Source of the DNA: Marinobacterium iners DSM 11526
GTDB lineage: Bacteria > Pseudomonadota > Gammaproteobacteria > Pseudomonadales > Balneatricaceae
Direction of reading: 5' to 3'
DNA: 64,000 nucleotides
Assembly: GCF_900107855.1 (NCBI RefSeq)
Contig: NZ_FNRJ01000004.1
Coordinates: forward strand, 1 to 64,000
Shown: positions 34,889 to 44,449 of the stretch, in pieces
Layout of the letters: every line of letters starts with the position of its first letter
Position numbering within the stretch: the stretch's first letter is position 1
Notes under the pieces: model-generated
Seen by the model: the letters and a program-made list of their open reading frames with translations, nothing else
What the model was told of the DNA's origin: nothing
Database searches by the model: none
Program-made: the position numbers and the translations under genes

Positions 34889-36526
34889 ATGTCGAAAACA
34901 ATAACAACGACATTTTCTCATCTCGCAGTTGGCGTTGCGGCGGCGCTGGGTACCGGACTGGCGGTACCGGCCTTCGCAGCGGATACCACCTGGGCCGGCT
35001 ATGTGGAAAATGCAACTTACTTCCGTGATGGCGTAGGGCTGTCCAAGTTCCGCAACACCGGTCAGGCACAGTTTGAAACCGTGTTTGAAACCGACAGCCT
35101 GCGTTCACTCAGGCTGAACGGTACCTTTCGCGGCACCTATGACGGCGTGTATGACCTGAATGACAGTGAGTTCGGCAAGGGGGCTACCGAGGATTACCTG
35201 GGGGCCAACTGGCATGACAACTCCACGCTGTCATCCAATACCATTTTGAATGCCGGGCAGGGCGGTGTTTCTTTTCCATGTGAAAATGATCCGACGCTGT
35301 GTAACAACCTGGATGGCTACATGGATCATGAAGAACGGGATGCCAGGTTCCCGGATTTCAATGATCAGCTCGACTTCATCCGTGAACTCTATCTGAGTGC
35401 CGACAAGGAACTGACCAACGGAGACGTACTGTCCTTCCGCTTGGGTAAGCAACAGGTGGTGTGGGGTAAGACAGACCTGTTCCGCGTACTCGACGTGATC
35501 AACCCGGTGGACTACTCGCGTCATAACATCTATGACGAGCTTGAAGATATCCGCATTCCGCAATGGATGCTGACTGCCGAATGGCGCATGGGTCCGAACA
35601 AAGTATTGGATGACTCCAACCTGTCCATGGTGTGGAATTTTGACAAGTTCCGCCCCAACAATCTGGGTACCTGTGGCCAGTCATATCGAATTGTGGATGC
35701 CGGGTGCTTCTTCAGTTCATATCTTGGCCCGGTTGGCGCCGGAATACCGATCATTCATGACGTGGAAGAGCCAAACTGGAGCCTTGCCAACACTCAGCTG
35801 GGTCTGAAGTGGGAAGGTGTCTATGGTGATACAACCTTCTCCCTGAATGCCTTGACCTATCGTCAGCAGATGCCTTCGTTGCATTGGCGAAATGCAAACC
35901 CGGCCGTTCCCTCGGCTGATGGTGTATTCAATATCGAGTTCCCACGGGTAAACCTGCTGGGTGGTTCAATCGATTACTATTCGATGAATATGGATGCTGT
36001 ATGGCGTCTTGAACTGGCGTACACCCAGGGCGAGGAACAACCGCGAGACCTGTGGGGGCATCAGGAAACCGACATGCTGCGTTACGTCATCGGTTTCGAC
36101 AAAAACATCATCATTCCTGAACTGGGCACCCGCAGTGCCTTCCTGTTCTCAACTCAGTTGTTCGGTGAACATATTCTTGACCATGTAGCGGATATGCCAA
36201 ATGACGAAGACAACTGGATCGCTACCATGCTGTTCAAGGGTTTCTACAAAAACAATCGCTTGAGCCCGCAGATCATTGTTGCACATGACTTTGCTGCCGA
36301 GGCCACGGTGTTTGCTCCGAGTGTGTCCTGGACACCCGATAACCACTGGATGTTCAACGTTGGCTTGAACGTAAAAACAGGTGGCGACAAGAAGTTTCCC
36401 TGGAACCCGACCGGTGGTGCGGCTGGACCGGAGCAGTATGAGCCTCTGGCCCGATTCCTTAATGGCCCGATTGGTGTAGCCAATCAGGAAGACGAACTCC
36501 AGTTCAGCGTGCGTTACAGCTTCTGA
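34889..36526 (+). CDS. DUF1302 family outer-membrane-associated protein
   Basis: The 545-residue protein has a signal peptide (cleavage near AVPAFA before ADTTW). Alternating beta-strand segments and a terminal aromatic residue (QFSVRYSF) suggest an outer-membrane beta-barrel. It has the GKQQVVWGKTDLFRVLDVINPVD motif that I associate with DUF1302. The family often sits beside DUF1329 proteins in degradation loci for hydrophobic compounds; biochemical function is not established. Located 13 bases after the transporter gene. Confidence 0.9.
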   Translation: MSKTITTTFSHLAVGVAAALGTGLAVPAFAADTTWAGYVENATYFRDGVGLSKFRNTGQAQFETVFETDSLRSLRLNGTFRGTYDGVYDLNDSEFGKGATEDYLGANWHDNSTLSSNTILNAGQGGVSFPCENDPTLCNNLDGYMDHEERDARFPDFNDQLDFIRELYLSADKELTNGDVLSFRLGKQQVVWGKTDLFRVLDVINPVDYSRHNIYDELEDIRIPQWMLTAEWRMGPNKVLDDSNLSMVWNFDKFRPNNLGTCGQSYRIVDAGCFFSSYLGPVGAGIPIIHDVEEPNWSLANTQLGLKWEGVYGDTTFSLNALTYRQQMPSLHWRNANPAVPSADGVFNIEFPRVNLLGGSIDYYSMNMDAVWRLELAYTQGEEQPRDLWGHQETDMLRYVIGFDKNIIIPELGTRSAFLFSTQLFGEHILDHVADMPNDEDNWIATMLFKGFYKNNRLSPQIIVAHDFAAEATVFAPSVSWTPDNHWMFNVGLNVKTGGDKKFPWNPTGGAAGPEQYEPLARFLNGPIGVANQEDELQFSVRYSF

Positions 36527-36555
36527 TGTACGACAACGATAATAAGGATACCAAC

Positions 36556-37872
36556 ATGTTGAAAAAGACTTTTTTCTCTGCGGCTATCGCCATGACGATG
36601 GCAGCCGGTGTTCAGGCGGCTGATATTCCAGAAGAGGTAATTCAGCAATCCTTCTACCCTTACAAGGATGGCGTGCCAAGCTTTAACGGGTTGCAGCCGG
36701 GCATGACCATTAACCAGAGCAACGTGGACCAGTTCAAGGATGCGCTGGACCCGGCCATGTACATGTTCGTCAAGAACGGCGACACCGAAATCAAGGTTGG
36801 AGAAACCACCGATTTTTCGCTGCACCCGAGTTACGTAGAGGCTACGCGCAAGTACTCGGCTGATGTGCAGTTGGGGGCTGGTCATGGTGAAATTTCGCCC
36901 ACGGTTGCAGGTCGCCCGTTCCCGCAGGAGCCTTCACTGGATGACCCGCGTGCGGGTGAAAAGCTGGCCTGGAACTACAAGTACGGTTACAACTGGGGTG
37001 ACTCCGCTGCCATCATGCCGTTCTACTGGACCACGCGTGACATGGCCAGCGGGAAGCAGGAACGTACCATCAAGATGAACTTCCACTTCCTGAACTTCAC
37101 CCACCGTACTTCTCAGGAGCCCTATCCGAAGATTGAGCCCAACCCGTCAGAACTGTTCCGTGGCATCTACGTGCAGGTGCTGGAGCCCTACGACGTGAAG
37201 GACACGCAGTTGCTGATCCATCGCTTCGAAGATGACACCAAGGTGGATAACGCCTACCTCTATCTGGGTTTCCAGCGTCGAGTGCGCCGTCTTTCTACGG
37301 GGCAGACAACCGATGCCTTCCTTGGCACCGATGTCATGATCGAGGACTTCGAAGGCTACAACGGCCGTATCAGTGACATGAAATGGACCTACAAAGGCAC
37401 CAAGTATCTGCTGATGCCGATGTATAACCACAATGACATGGAGCTGGATACCGAGACCCATCAGGATGAAGATGGCTATCAGGTCATCGCCTTCGGTGGC
37501 AAGGGTGGTTGTTTCCCGAACATCACCTGGCAGCTGCGCAAGGTCTATGTTGTTGAGTCTGAGCCGGTTGATCCGAACCACCCGATCAGCAAGCGTGAGC
37601 ATTACATGGATGCCCAGACATTCATCATTCCGCGCAACATCACCTATGACCGCAAGGGCGACATGTGGAAGAGCTGGACCATCGGTCAGGCGCATCCCGA
37701 TCACCACCTGCCGATCAACAAGGGCACTGGTGTCGCGATTGATGACTCGTTCACCATGATCGATATTCAGGCACAACACTGCACTACCGGACAGTTCAAG
37801 GGCATCGTCGATCCAGAGATGAGCCCTGTGGATAAGTTCAGTGTGCAGAACATGCGCGCCTCCGGCCGCTGA
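36556..37872 (+). CDS. DUF1329 family periplasmic/outer-membrane protein
   Basis: The 438-residue protein begins MLKKTFFSAAIAMTMAAGVQA, a signal peptide cleaved before ADIPEE. It resembles the DUF1329 family, whose fold is related to LolA/LolB lipid carriers. The ATG 36556 has AAGGAT upstream; the open frame from 36526 overlaps the DUF1302 stop and is not needed. Last gene of the operon. A role in moving hydrophobic molecules between membranes is inferred from fold and context only. Confidence 0.9.
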   Translation: MLKKTFFSAAIAMTMAAGVQAADIPEEVIQQSFYPYKDGVPSFNGLQPGMTINQSNVDQFKDALDPAMYMFVKNGDTEIKVGETTDFSLHPSYVEATRKYSADVQLGAGHGEISPTVAGRPFPQEPSLDDPRAGEKLAWNYKYGYNWGDSAAIMPFYWTTRDMASGKQERTIKMNFHFLNFTHRTSQEPYPKIEPNPSELFRGIYVQVLEPYDVKDTQLLIHRFEDDTKVDNAYLYLGFQRRVRRLSTGQTTDAFLGTDVMIEDFEGYNGRISDMKWTYKGTKYLLMPMYNHNDMELDTETHQDEDGYQVIAFGGKGGCFPNITWQLRKVYVVESEPVDPNHPISKREHYMDAQTFIIPRNITYDRKGDMWKSWTIGQAHPDHHLPINKGTGVAIDDSFTMIDIQAQHCTTGQFKGIVDPEMSPVDKFSVQNMRASGR

Positions 37873-37903
37873 TCCACTCCCTTCACTCATCATGTCAACA
37901 TTT

Positions 37904-37930
37904 GCCCGGGCACTGTCCCGGGCTTTTTTT
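37904..37930 (+). terminator. intrinsic terminator of the second sigma54 operon
   Basis: GCCCGGG and CCCGGGC form a perfect seven-pair stem with a six-base loop, followed by seven T residues. Confidence 0.92.
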
Positions 37931-38005
37931 GCCTGCGCCTGAGCTTCGATTTTGCTAAACTCTCGCACTTTCTTGCCCCAATACACTTAACCAGACAGGT
38001 ATCGC

Positions 38006-39370
38006 ATGTCACGGCGTCCCGACCTGCTCAACGCGCCCATCCGCCCGACACTGGTGCGCATGACGGTCCCGATGATGTTCGGCATCGTCAGCCTGATGCT
38101 GTTCAATCTGGCCGATATCTGGTTTGTATCCCGCCTTGGTACCCAACCAATGGCGGCACTGGCGTTTACCTTCCCGGTTTCATTCTCGGTGGTCAGTCTG
38201 GCGATCGGTTTGGGTATTGGCACCTCGGCCACGCTGGCGCGACTGATCGGCAGCGGCAGCAGCGAAACCGCTGCACGGCTGGCAACTGACAACCTGCTGC
38301 TCACCTGTGTACTGATGGCGGTGGTCGGGGCAGGGGGCCAGTTTCTGATCGAGCCCATATTCAGCCTGATGGGCGCAGCCTCTGAGCTGATGCCGCTGAT
38401 TCGTGGTTACATGCAGATCTGGTTTGCAGGCTCCGTGTTTCTGGTGCTCAACATGGTGTGCAACAGCACCTTCAGGGCTTCAGGCGACACGCGCCTGTCG
38501 GCCAGCATCATGCTGATCTCGTCGCTGTTGAACATGGTGCTGGACCCGCTGCTAATCTTTGGCTGGGGCCCCGTGCCGGCCTTCGGCATTGAAGGGGCGG
38601 CCATGGCCAGCGTACTGGCCTGGTCGATCACCACACTGTTGGCACTGCATCTGCTTTACCACCGCAAGGGAATGTTGCTGCTGGCGTTACCACAGTGGCA
38701 GCCAATGCTGCAGCACTGGCGCCAGCTGCTCTCGATCAGCCTGCCTGCATCGCTCTCCAACATGATGACACCGCTGGCCAATGGTGTGCTGACAGCACTG
38801 GTGGCGGTACATGGTGCCGAGGCTGTGGCGGCCTTTGGTGCCGGTGCCCGCATAGAATCCCTGTCGTTGCTGTTCTGTCTGGCCTTGTCGATGACGCTGC
38901 CACCGTTTATCAGCCAGAACTTCGGTGCCCTGCAGCTGGAACGCGTCAAATCCGCCTACCGGGGTGCCATACGTTTTGCACTGATGTGGCAGCTGATCAT
39001 TTTCGCGCTGTTGGTGCTGCTGTCTGGCCCGATCTCAAGAATGTTCAGTGACGATCCTGAAGTGGCGCACTGGCTGCAGCTCTGGATGCTGATCGTGCCT
39101 GCCGGCTTCGGCTTTCAGGCTGTCACATTCCTGAGCGCATCATCCTTCAACGCCCTGCATCAGCCGATGCGTGCCATGCGCATCAGCCTGTTCCGGCTGT
39201 TCCTGATGTACGTTCCCCTGGGTTGGCTGGGTAACCTGCTGTTTGGCCTCACCGGCATGTTTGTTGCGCTGGTGATTGCCAACGCCATCACGGCAATGGT
39301 GGCGCGTTACTGGGTGCTGCGCTATCTGCGCACACTGGATGCCGAGTCCGGTGTCATCGCCGCTTCATAG
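38006..39370 (+). CDS. MATE family efflux transporter
   Basis: The 454-residue inner-membrane protein has about twelve helices in two repeats and opens with the MATE pattern (LVRMTVPMMFGIVSLMLFNLADIWFVSRLG). RASGDTRLSA and the second-half SLPASLSNMMTPLANG are usual family landmarks. It exports drugs or metabolites by Na+ or H+ antiport; substrate unknown. It is separated from the upstream operon by a terminator. Confidence 0.94.
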   Translation: MSRRPDLLNAPIRPTLVRMTVPMMFGIVSLMLFNLADIWFVSRLGTQPMAALAFTFPVSFSVVSLAIGLGIGTSATLARLIGSGSSETAARLATDNLLLTCVLMAVVGAGGQFLIEPIFSLMGAASELMPLIRGYMQIWFAGSVFLVLNMVCNSTFRASGDTRLSASIMLISSLLNMVLDPLLIFGWGPVPAFGIEGAAMASVLAWSITTLLALHLLYHRKGMLLLALPQWQPMLQHWRQLLSISLPASLSNMMTPLANGVLTALVAVHGAEAVAAFGAGARIESLSLLFCLALSMTLPPFISQNFGALQLERVKSAYRGAIRFALMWQLIIFALLVLLSGPISRMFSDDPEVAHWLQLWMLIVPAGFGFQAVTFLSASSFNALHQPMRAMRISLFRLFLMYVPLGWLGNLLFGLTGMFVALVIANAITAMVARYWVLRYLRTLDAESGVIAAS

Positions 39371-39557
39371 TCCGGCGCTACAATCTCCTTGCACCAAAGT
39401 CATACTTCTGCCATGGTCAAAACAGACTATGATGGAATCAATTGCTGCACAGATTTTAAAAACAAAACAACAACACAACGCACCAAAAATGCCTGACGGC
39501 CCCCAGCCTCGCAAGAGGCGGAGCAGGCGCTCACTTTATGGAAAAGGGATGTAAACA

Positions 39558-40307
39558 ATGAGTAAAAAAGTTGCATTGGTAACCGGTGGTACTGGTGGTT
39601 TGGGTGAAGCAATCTGTCGCAAGCTGGTTGACGCCGGCTTTCATGTTGTAGCGGGATACAACAGTGGCGGCAACCACGACAAGGCCAAGGCTTGGCAGGA
39701 AGAGCAGCGCAAGGCGGGTTATGAGATCGATGTGGCCTATGGCGATGTCACCAGTGAAGAATCCTGCGCTGCCTGTATCGAAACCGTCAAAGAACTCACT
39801 GGCCGTAATGTGGATGTGCTGGTGAACAACGCGGGTATTACCCGTGATGGCCAGTTCAAGAAAATGAGCTGGGAACAGTGGAATGAAGTCCTTAGCGCCA
39901 ACCTGGACTCCATGTTCCACATGACTCGCCTGGTGATCAATCCGATGATCGATCAGGGCTTCGGTCGTGTCATCAACATCTCCTCGGTTAACGCACAGAA
40001 AGGTCAGTTCGGTCAGACCAACTACTCTGCAGCGAAGGCCGGTATCCACGGCTTCACCAAGGCACTGGCGCAGGAAGTGGCGGCCAAGGGTGTTACCGTC
40101 AACACCGTATCACCGGGCTACGTGATGACGCCGATGGTTGCCAAGATCGATGACTCCGTGCTGGAAAAAATCGCCAAGTCCATCCCGGTCGGACGCTTGG
40201 GTGAGCCAGACGAAATCGGCCGTATCGTGACCTTCCTCGCGGAAGACGAATCGGCCTACATCACAGGTGCCGACTTCTCTATCAACGGTGGTTTGCACAT
40301 GTTCTGA
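39558..40307 (+). CDS. phaB: acetoacetyl-CoA reductase (PhaB)
   Basis: The 249-residue short-chain dehydrogenase has TGGTGGLGEAI (nucleotide binding), NNAGITRD, and the catalytic set with Y156 and K160 (NYSAAKAG). Length and the GYNSGGNHDKA and NINSSVNAQKGQFGQTNYS-like segments fit PhaB rather than FabG. It reduces acetoacetyl-CoA to 3-hydroxybutyryl-CoA for polyhydroxyalkanoate. No phaA or phaC is adjacent. The 187-base upstream spacer has a GCCTC-GCAA-GAGGC hairpin and a short basic open frame that I do not call. Confidence 0.93.
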   Translation: MSKKVALVTGGTGGLGEAICRKLVDAGFHVVAGYNSGGNHDKAKAWQEEQRKAGYEIDVAYGDVTSEESCAACIETVKELTGRNVDVLVNNAGITRDGQFKKMSWEQWNEVLSANLDSMFHMTRLVINPMIDQGFGRVINISSVNAQKGQFGQTNYSAAKAGIHGFTKALAQEVAAKGVTVNTVSPGYVMTPMVAKIDDSVLEKIAKSIPVGRLGEPDEIGRIVTFLAEDESAYITGADFSINGGLHMF

Positions 40308-40326
40308 TACATGTGGGATAGATAAC

Positions 40327-40356
40327 AAAAAGGCGGCCCAGGTTGGTCGCCTTTTT
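40327..40356 (+). terminator. intrinsic terminator after phaB
   Basis: AAAAGGCG and CGCCTTTT pair around a GCCCAGGTTGGT interior and a T-run follows. The A/T symmetry lets it serve the convergent collagen-like gene as well. Confidence 0.85.
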
Positions 40357-40407
40357 CGTTGTATGCCCTGTTTTCGCGTGAAGGCAATATTCAAGTAGCA
40401 AGAGTTG

Positions 40408-41139
40408 TCATCTCGATGAAGGGAAGATTCCATTATCACAGATTGTGTACGTAGTGCCATTCGGTGCAGCGGAACGCAGGTCGGGCAGTGCAAAAGTGGT
40501 TGTACCATTACCGCCAAATGTTGTGCCCAGCAAGCTGTATAGTGCCGCGTTGTTGCTGATGCTTAAAAGCTGACCCGCCGCGGGTATACCCACTCCTCTA
40601 TTACCAGCGGTCAGTATGATTTCACCAATGAAGCAATCCCGGCCGTTGCCTGCAAGGCCTCTGCTCGTGTTGCTACCAAAAATCCCGACAGTGCCAGAAT
40701 CACCTTGTGGTCCTTGTGGTCCTTGTGGTCCTTGTGGTCCAGCAGGTCCAGGGACCCCCTGTGGACCAGCGGGACCCACAGGCCCTTGAGCCCCAACAGC
40801 GCCAGGCAGCCCTTGAATACCTTGCTCACCCTGGGGCCCCATAGGTCCTTCTGGTCCTTCCGGGCCAGCCGCGACTCCTGCAGCACAGGGGCCCAAAATC
40901 CCTGTTGCCTTATAGCAAAGCACTGTATCGGCTTCGGGAGAGCCTGGAACGCCAGGCATCAGTATCGTTCCGTCATCGTTGATCCGGAAGAATTCGGTGC
41001 CTGTGGTGCTTTCCACAACAAAACCGCCGCCGGAACTTGGCAGGGTGGCGGTAATATCACCACTTGCCAGCAGAGGAGCGGAGCCGGTACCCAGAGTAAT
41101 TAGCAGTGTAATTGGTAAAGCATGAGTAAACTTGAGCAT
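40408..41139 (-). CDS. secreted collagen-like repeat protein with tail-collar domain
   Basis: A 243-residue protein with a signal peptide (to about residue 25). A beta-rich segment precedes a Gly-X-Y run (about residues 93-146) that ends in four GPQ triplets. The C-terminal part ([36 protein letters not shown]) is a phage tail-collar-like domain. Such triple-helix proteins trimerise to make rods and may act as surface adhesins or fibres. The GPQ triplets are encoded by a perfect 9-bp tandem repeat. It follows the IPTL-CTERM-type gene by 29 bases, so the two are probably one operon. Confidence 0.9.
   Translation of the reverse strand: MLKFTHALPITLLITLGTGSAPLLASGDITATLPSSGGGFVVESTTGTEFFRINDDGTILMPGVPGSPEADTVLCYKATGILGPCAAGVAAGPEGPEGPMGPQGEQGIQGLPGAVGAQGPVGPAGPQGVPGPAGPQGPQGPQGPQGDSGTVGIFGSNTSRGLAGNGRDCFIGEIILTAGNRGVGIPAAGQLLSISNNAALYSLLGTTFGGNGTTTFALPDLRSAAPNGTTYTICDNGIFPSSR
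40703..40738 (-). repeat. perfect 9-bp tandem repeat in the collagen region
   Basis: CCTTGTGGT occurs four times head to tail on the plus strand, which is (GGACCACAA)n or Gly-Pro-Gln on the coding strand. Units are multiples of three, so slippage changes rod length without a frameshift. Confidence 0.95.
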
Positions 41140-41168
41140 ATCAATGCCTCTTGAAAGAGTTTTACGTC

Positions 41169-41867
41169 TCAGGCGAGCCTGCGCTGCCTGAGACTACAGG
41201 CGGCGACAATAGCCAGAAGCAGAGCAAGGAGAGCAAGGGGCAGTAATCCTAGAGTAGGTATGGCAACTGCCGGTGTAAAACCTGTGCCTATTTGAACATT
41301 GCTGGCAAGGTTTACATTGTTGCGAATGACTTGAGCGCTGGGCCCAAGGATGATTGTGGCTTGACTGCCATCGTTGGAAAGCAGTTGCAGAGGCGTTGTT
41401 CCATTGCCCTGGAGCGTTAGAGTACCGTTGACCGTTAAAGCACGGCCGCTCGGCAAAAAGATTGAGCGACCACCGTTATCAATGATGGTCAGATTATTGA
41501 ACACAGTGTTGCCGCTAAATACGACATCAGAGGTGCTGCAGCTGTCATCGATGATGACAGTACCATTACCCGGATTGAAAACGCCTTCATTCTGCCAGTT
41601 TCCACTCAACTGTATAATGCCATCACCGCCATCGAGCTGGCCGCCACTGGCGATGTCGACATTCATAATGTTGGAAACTTCGGCATTGTTAAGGGACAGG
41701 CCGCCCTGTACGTCCAAAACACCGCATGAAAGATCAAATGTGCTGTCTGCCGGCAACGAAAAGCTGGCGCCATCGGGAATCAGCATGTTGGCGTGGGCGG
41801 GTGGTATCAGGAGTAGGAATAGCGCGGTGAGCAAAACATGACGAAAGTAATACAATAATAGATGCAT
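41169..41867 (-). CDS. surface protein with IPTL-CTERM-type sorting tail
   Basis: A 232-residue protein with a signal peptide (ends PPAHA) and repeated short strands with N and G turns ([26 protein letters not shown]), as in beta-helix or adhesin-like proteins. The C-terminus reads [18 protein letters not shown] followed by a basic RQRR end, matching the IPTL-CTERM sorting signal: motif, membrane helix, basic tail. The family is thought to be processed by a dedicated sorting enzyme, but no such enzyme is seen in this window. Function unknown. Confidence 0.82.
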   Translation of the reverse strand: MHLLLYYFRHVLLTALFLLLIPPAHANMLIPDGASFSLPADSTFDLSCGVLDVQGGLSLNNAEVSNIMNVDIASGGQLDGGDGIIQLSGNWQNEGVFNPGNGTVIIDDSCSTSDVVFSGNTVFNNLTIIDNGGRSIFLPSGRALTVNGTLTLQGNGTTPLQLLSNDGSQATIILGPSAQVIRNNVNLASNVQIGTGFTPAVAIPTLGLLPLALLALLLAIVAACSLRQRRLA

Positions 41868-42061
41868 TTGATGAAAGTCCTTTTCATGTCTTTCGCCCCT
41901 TATGAGCCATATCGAAATAATATGTATTTGTCTGCTAAGGGAGACGATTTTGTTTTATTTTTCTTTTAAAACATTAGTTTGCATTCATTATGGATCGGTT
42001 GTCAAACGAGTTTTTCAATGACCGTTTTATTGGAAACAGGAGAAGTTGTTAAATAGGATTC

Positions 42062-42094
42062 TTGACCCTATACCCCACTTCAGGGTTTATGCTT
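42062..42094 (+). promoter_or_regulatory. CueR-type copper-responsive promoter of copA
   Basis: TTGACC (42062-42067) and a TATGCT-like -10 (42088-42093) are separated by 19-20 bases, the long spacer of MerR-family promoters. The spacer holds a dyad, ACCCTATACCCCACTTCAGGGT (42065-42086), of the kind bound by CueR. The cueR gene is not in the window. Confidence 0.75.
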
Positions 42095-42126
42095 AAGCCA
42101 TCAAATACCATCACACGAGGTTCAAG

Positions 42127-44349
42127 ATGGCTATCTATCAGTTTGCCCTGCACAACGTGCGCTGCGCCGGTTGCGTGCGCAGTGTCGAAAAATCCCTCAA
42201 CAGTACCGAAGACATTCAGGACTTCGCGATCAACTTTGCCGACCGTACCGCCACGGTACGGACCGATGCCGACCCCAGTGTAGTGATCAGGGCGGTGGAG
42301 GCAGCCGGCTACGGTGCTGACTTGATGCAGGATCAAGACGACTACGAGAAGCGGGCCGAGCAGGAGCGTGAAGCCTATCGTCTCACGCTGCGTAAAAGTC
42401 TGGTTGCATTAACGGCAGGCGGTGTATTGATGCTCGCCATGCTGATCGGCTGGATGCCCGACCTGCATACCACAGGGGGAGTGCTTCAGGGCGTCGCGCT
42501 GGGCGTGGTCACTTTGGCAATCATGGTTTACAGCGCAGGCCATATCTATAAAGGCGCCTGGCTGGGGCTATTCCGCGGTGACCTGAACATGGATACCCTG
42601 ATTGCTCTGGGTACCGGCACCGCTTGGGTCTACTCCACCGGGTTGCTGATTATCACCGCGAGCACTCCCGGCATATTGCCTGACGCCGCGATGCATCTGT
42701 ATTACGAAGCGGCGGTGATGATTCTCGGCTTTATCCTGTTGGGGCAAGCGCTGGAAAGCCGCGCCCGCGGCAATACCACCGATGCCCTTCGCAAGCTGCT
42801 GGATCTGCAGCCGCGTGAAGCGATGCGGGTACGTGATGGCGAAAGCAAGTCAGTACCGGTGGCAATGTTGTTACCGGAAGATCATGTGCGTATTCGCCCC
42901 GGCGAGCGGGTCCCGGTCGATGGCACGGTGCTGGAGGGCAGCAGCCATGTGGATGAGTCCATGCTCACCGGCGAGCCGGTACCGGTCAAGCGCGAGCCCG
43001 GTGATCTTGTCACGGGCGGTACCGTTAACGGGCAGGGCAGTCTGCTGATCGAAGTCAGCGCCGTGGGGCAGAAAACCGTACTGGCACAGATTGTGGCCAC
43101 TGTACGTGAAGCCCAGAACGCCAAGCCGGCGTTGGGCCGGCTGGCCGATCGCATTTCGGCCATCTTCGTACCGGTCGTGATCCTTATCGCGCTGCTTACA
43201 GCTGTGTTCTGGCTCTGGCTGGCACCGGCGCCTGCCTGGCCCTATGCAATCGTGGCGGCCTTGACCGTACTGATCGTTGCCTGCCCCTGCGCCCTAGGGC
43301 TGGCGACGCCGATGTCTGTGATGGTGGGCGTGGGGCGTGCAGCCGAACAGGGTGTGCTGATTCGCAACGGTGAAGCGCTGCAGCAGGCGCAATCGATCAC
43401 CACGTTGGTGCTGGATAAAACCGGCACCCTCACCGAAGGCAAACCACAGGTTGTCGGCCTTCACTGCGAAGGTGACGAAACCGAACTGCTGCGTTTGGCC
43501 GCCAGTGTCGAACAGCATTCCGAACACCCATTGGCACAGGCGGTGGTTGAATACGCCCGCGACAAGGCGATCACACTGACAGACACCCAATCGTTTGAAG
43601 CTGCCGCCGGCAGTGGGGTGCAGGCCGAAGTCGAAGGCAACAGCATACTGTTGGGCAATCAACTTTGGATGCAAGAGCAGGGGGTTGATACCACTGAGTT
43701 TGAGCCACACGCCGAGCGCTTCAGTGAGGCCGGTCGTTCTCTGATCTGGATGGCGGTGGACAAACAGCCGGTGATGCTGCTCGCGGTGGCTGATCCGCTG
43801 CGCGAAGACAGCACCGAAGCGGTGGCTCAATTCCATCGCCAAGGGTTGGAAGTGGTGATGCTGTCCGGGGACAACGAACGCACCGCCAACGCGATCGCGA
43901 AGCAGGCGGGTATTGACCGTGTCATCGCCGAGGTCAAGCCGGAACAGAAACAGCAGGTGATCAAGGAGCTGCAGGCAGAAGGCAAAATTGTCGCAATGGT
44001 GGGTGATGGCATCAACGATGCACCGGCGCTGGCGCAGGCGAATATCGGTTACGCCATGGGGTCGGGCACCGATGTGGCGATCAGTTCTGCCGATGTCACA
44101 CTGATGCGCTCCAGCCTTACGTCAGTGGTGGATGCCATCGCCATCTCGCGGGCAACAGTGCGTAACATCAAACAGAACCTCTTTGGTGCCTTTATCTACA
44201 ACAGCCTCGCCATTCCGGTGGCGGCAGGTGTGCTGTACCCGTTGCTGGGCCTGCTGCTCAACCCGGCCATCGCCGGCGCAGCCATGGCGCTATCTTCAGT
44301 CACTGTGGTAACCAATGCGAGGCGGCTTAAGAATATTGCATTGAGATAA
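42127..44349 (+). CDS. copA: copper-exporting P-type ATPase (CopA)
   Basis: The 740-residue inner-membrane pump has one N-terminal metal-binding domain (CAGC, C13 and C16), the ion-path CPC motif (C386-P387-C388), the phosphorylation motif DKTGT (D430), TGE (actuator), and GDGINDAP. Eight transmembrane helices are expected. It exports Cu+ from the cytoplasm. The promoter upstream looks CueR-controlled. No adjacent chaperone or regulator gene is present. Confidence 0.96.
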   Translation: MAIYQFALHNVRCAGCVRSVEKSLNSTEDIQDFAINFADRTATVRTDADPSVVIRAVEAAGYGADLMQDQDDYEKRAEQEREAYRLTLRKSLVALTAGGVLMLAMLIGWMPDLHTTGGVLQGVALGVVTLAIMVYSAGHIYKGAWLGLFRGDLNMDTLIALGTGTAWVYSTGLLIITASTPGILPDAAMHLYYEAAVMILGFILLGQALESRARGNTTDALRKLLDLQPREAMRVRDGESKSVPVAMLLPEDHVRIRPGERVPVDGTVLEGSSHVDESMLTGEPVPVKREPGDLVTGGTVNGQGSLLIEVSAVGQKTVLAQIVATVREAQNAKPALGRLADRISAIFVPVVILIALLTAVFWLWLAPAPAWPYAIVAALTVLIVACPCALGLATPMSVMVGVGRAAEQGVLIRNGEALQQAQSITTLVLDKTGTLTEGKPQVVGLHCEGDETELLRLAASVEQHSEHPLAQAVVEYARDKAITLTDTQSFEAAAGSGVQAEVEGNSILLGNQLWMQEQGVDTTEFEPHAERFSEAGRSLIWMAVDKQPVMLLAVADPLREDSTEAVAQFHRQGLEVVMLSGDNERTANAIAKQAGIDRVIAEVKPEQKQQVIKELQAEGKIVAMVGDGINDAPALAQANIGYAMGSGTDVAISSADVTLMRSSLTSVVDAIAISRATVRNIKQNLFGAFIYNSLAIPVAAGVLYPLLGLLLNPAIAGAAMALSSVTVVTNARRLKNIALR

Positions 44350-44449
44350 ATCAATATGCTGACATAAAACATATATTTATTAGAACAACAGAATGTTTTG
44401 CAGTAAACTAGGCTTATTTTTAAACCCCCTGCCTGTGTAAGGACTAAAG

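Noticed and set aside
33811-34890. 359-residue antisense open frame opposite the MMPL transporter
   Set aside because: His/Gln-rich shadow of a hydrophobic membrane protein gene; no RBS.
39430-39554. 41-residue basic open frame before phaB
   Set aside because: It has no clear RBS and mixes with a GCCTC-GCAA-GAGGC hairpin; no family recognised. Could be real, but the evidence is too thin.
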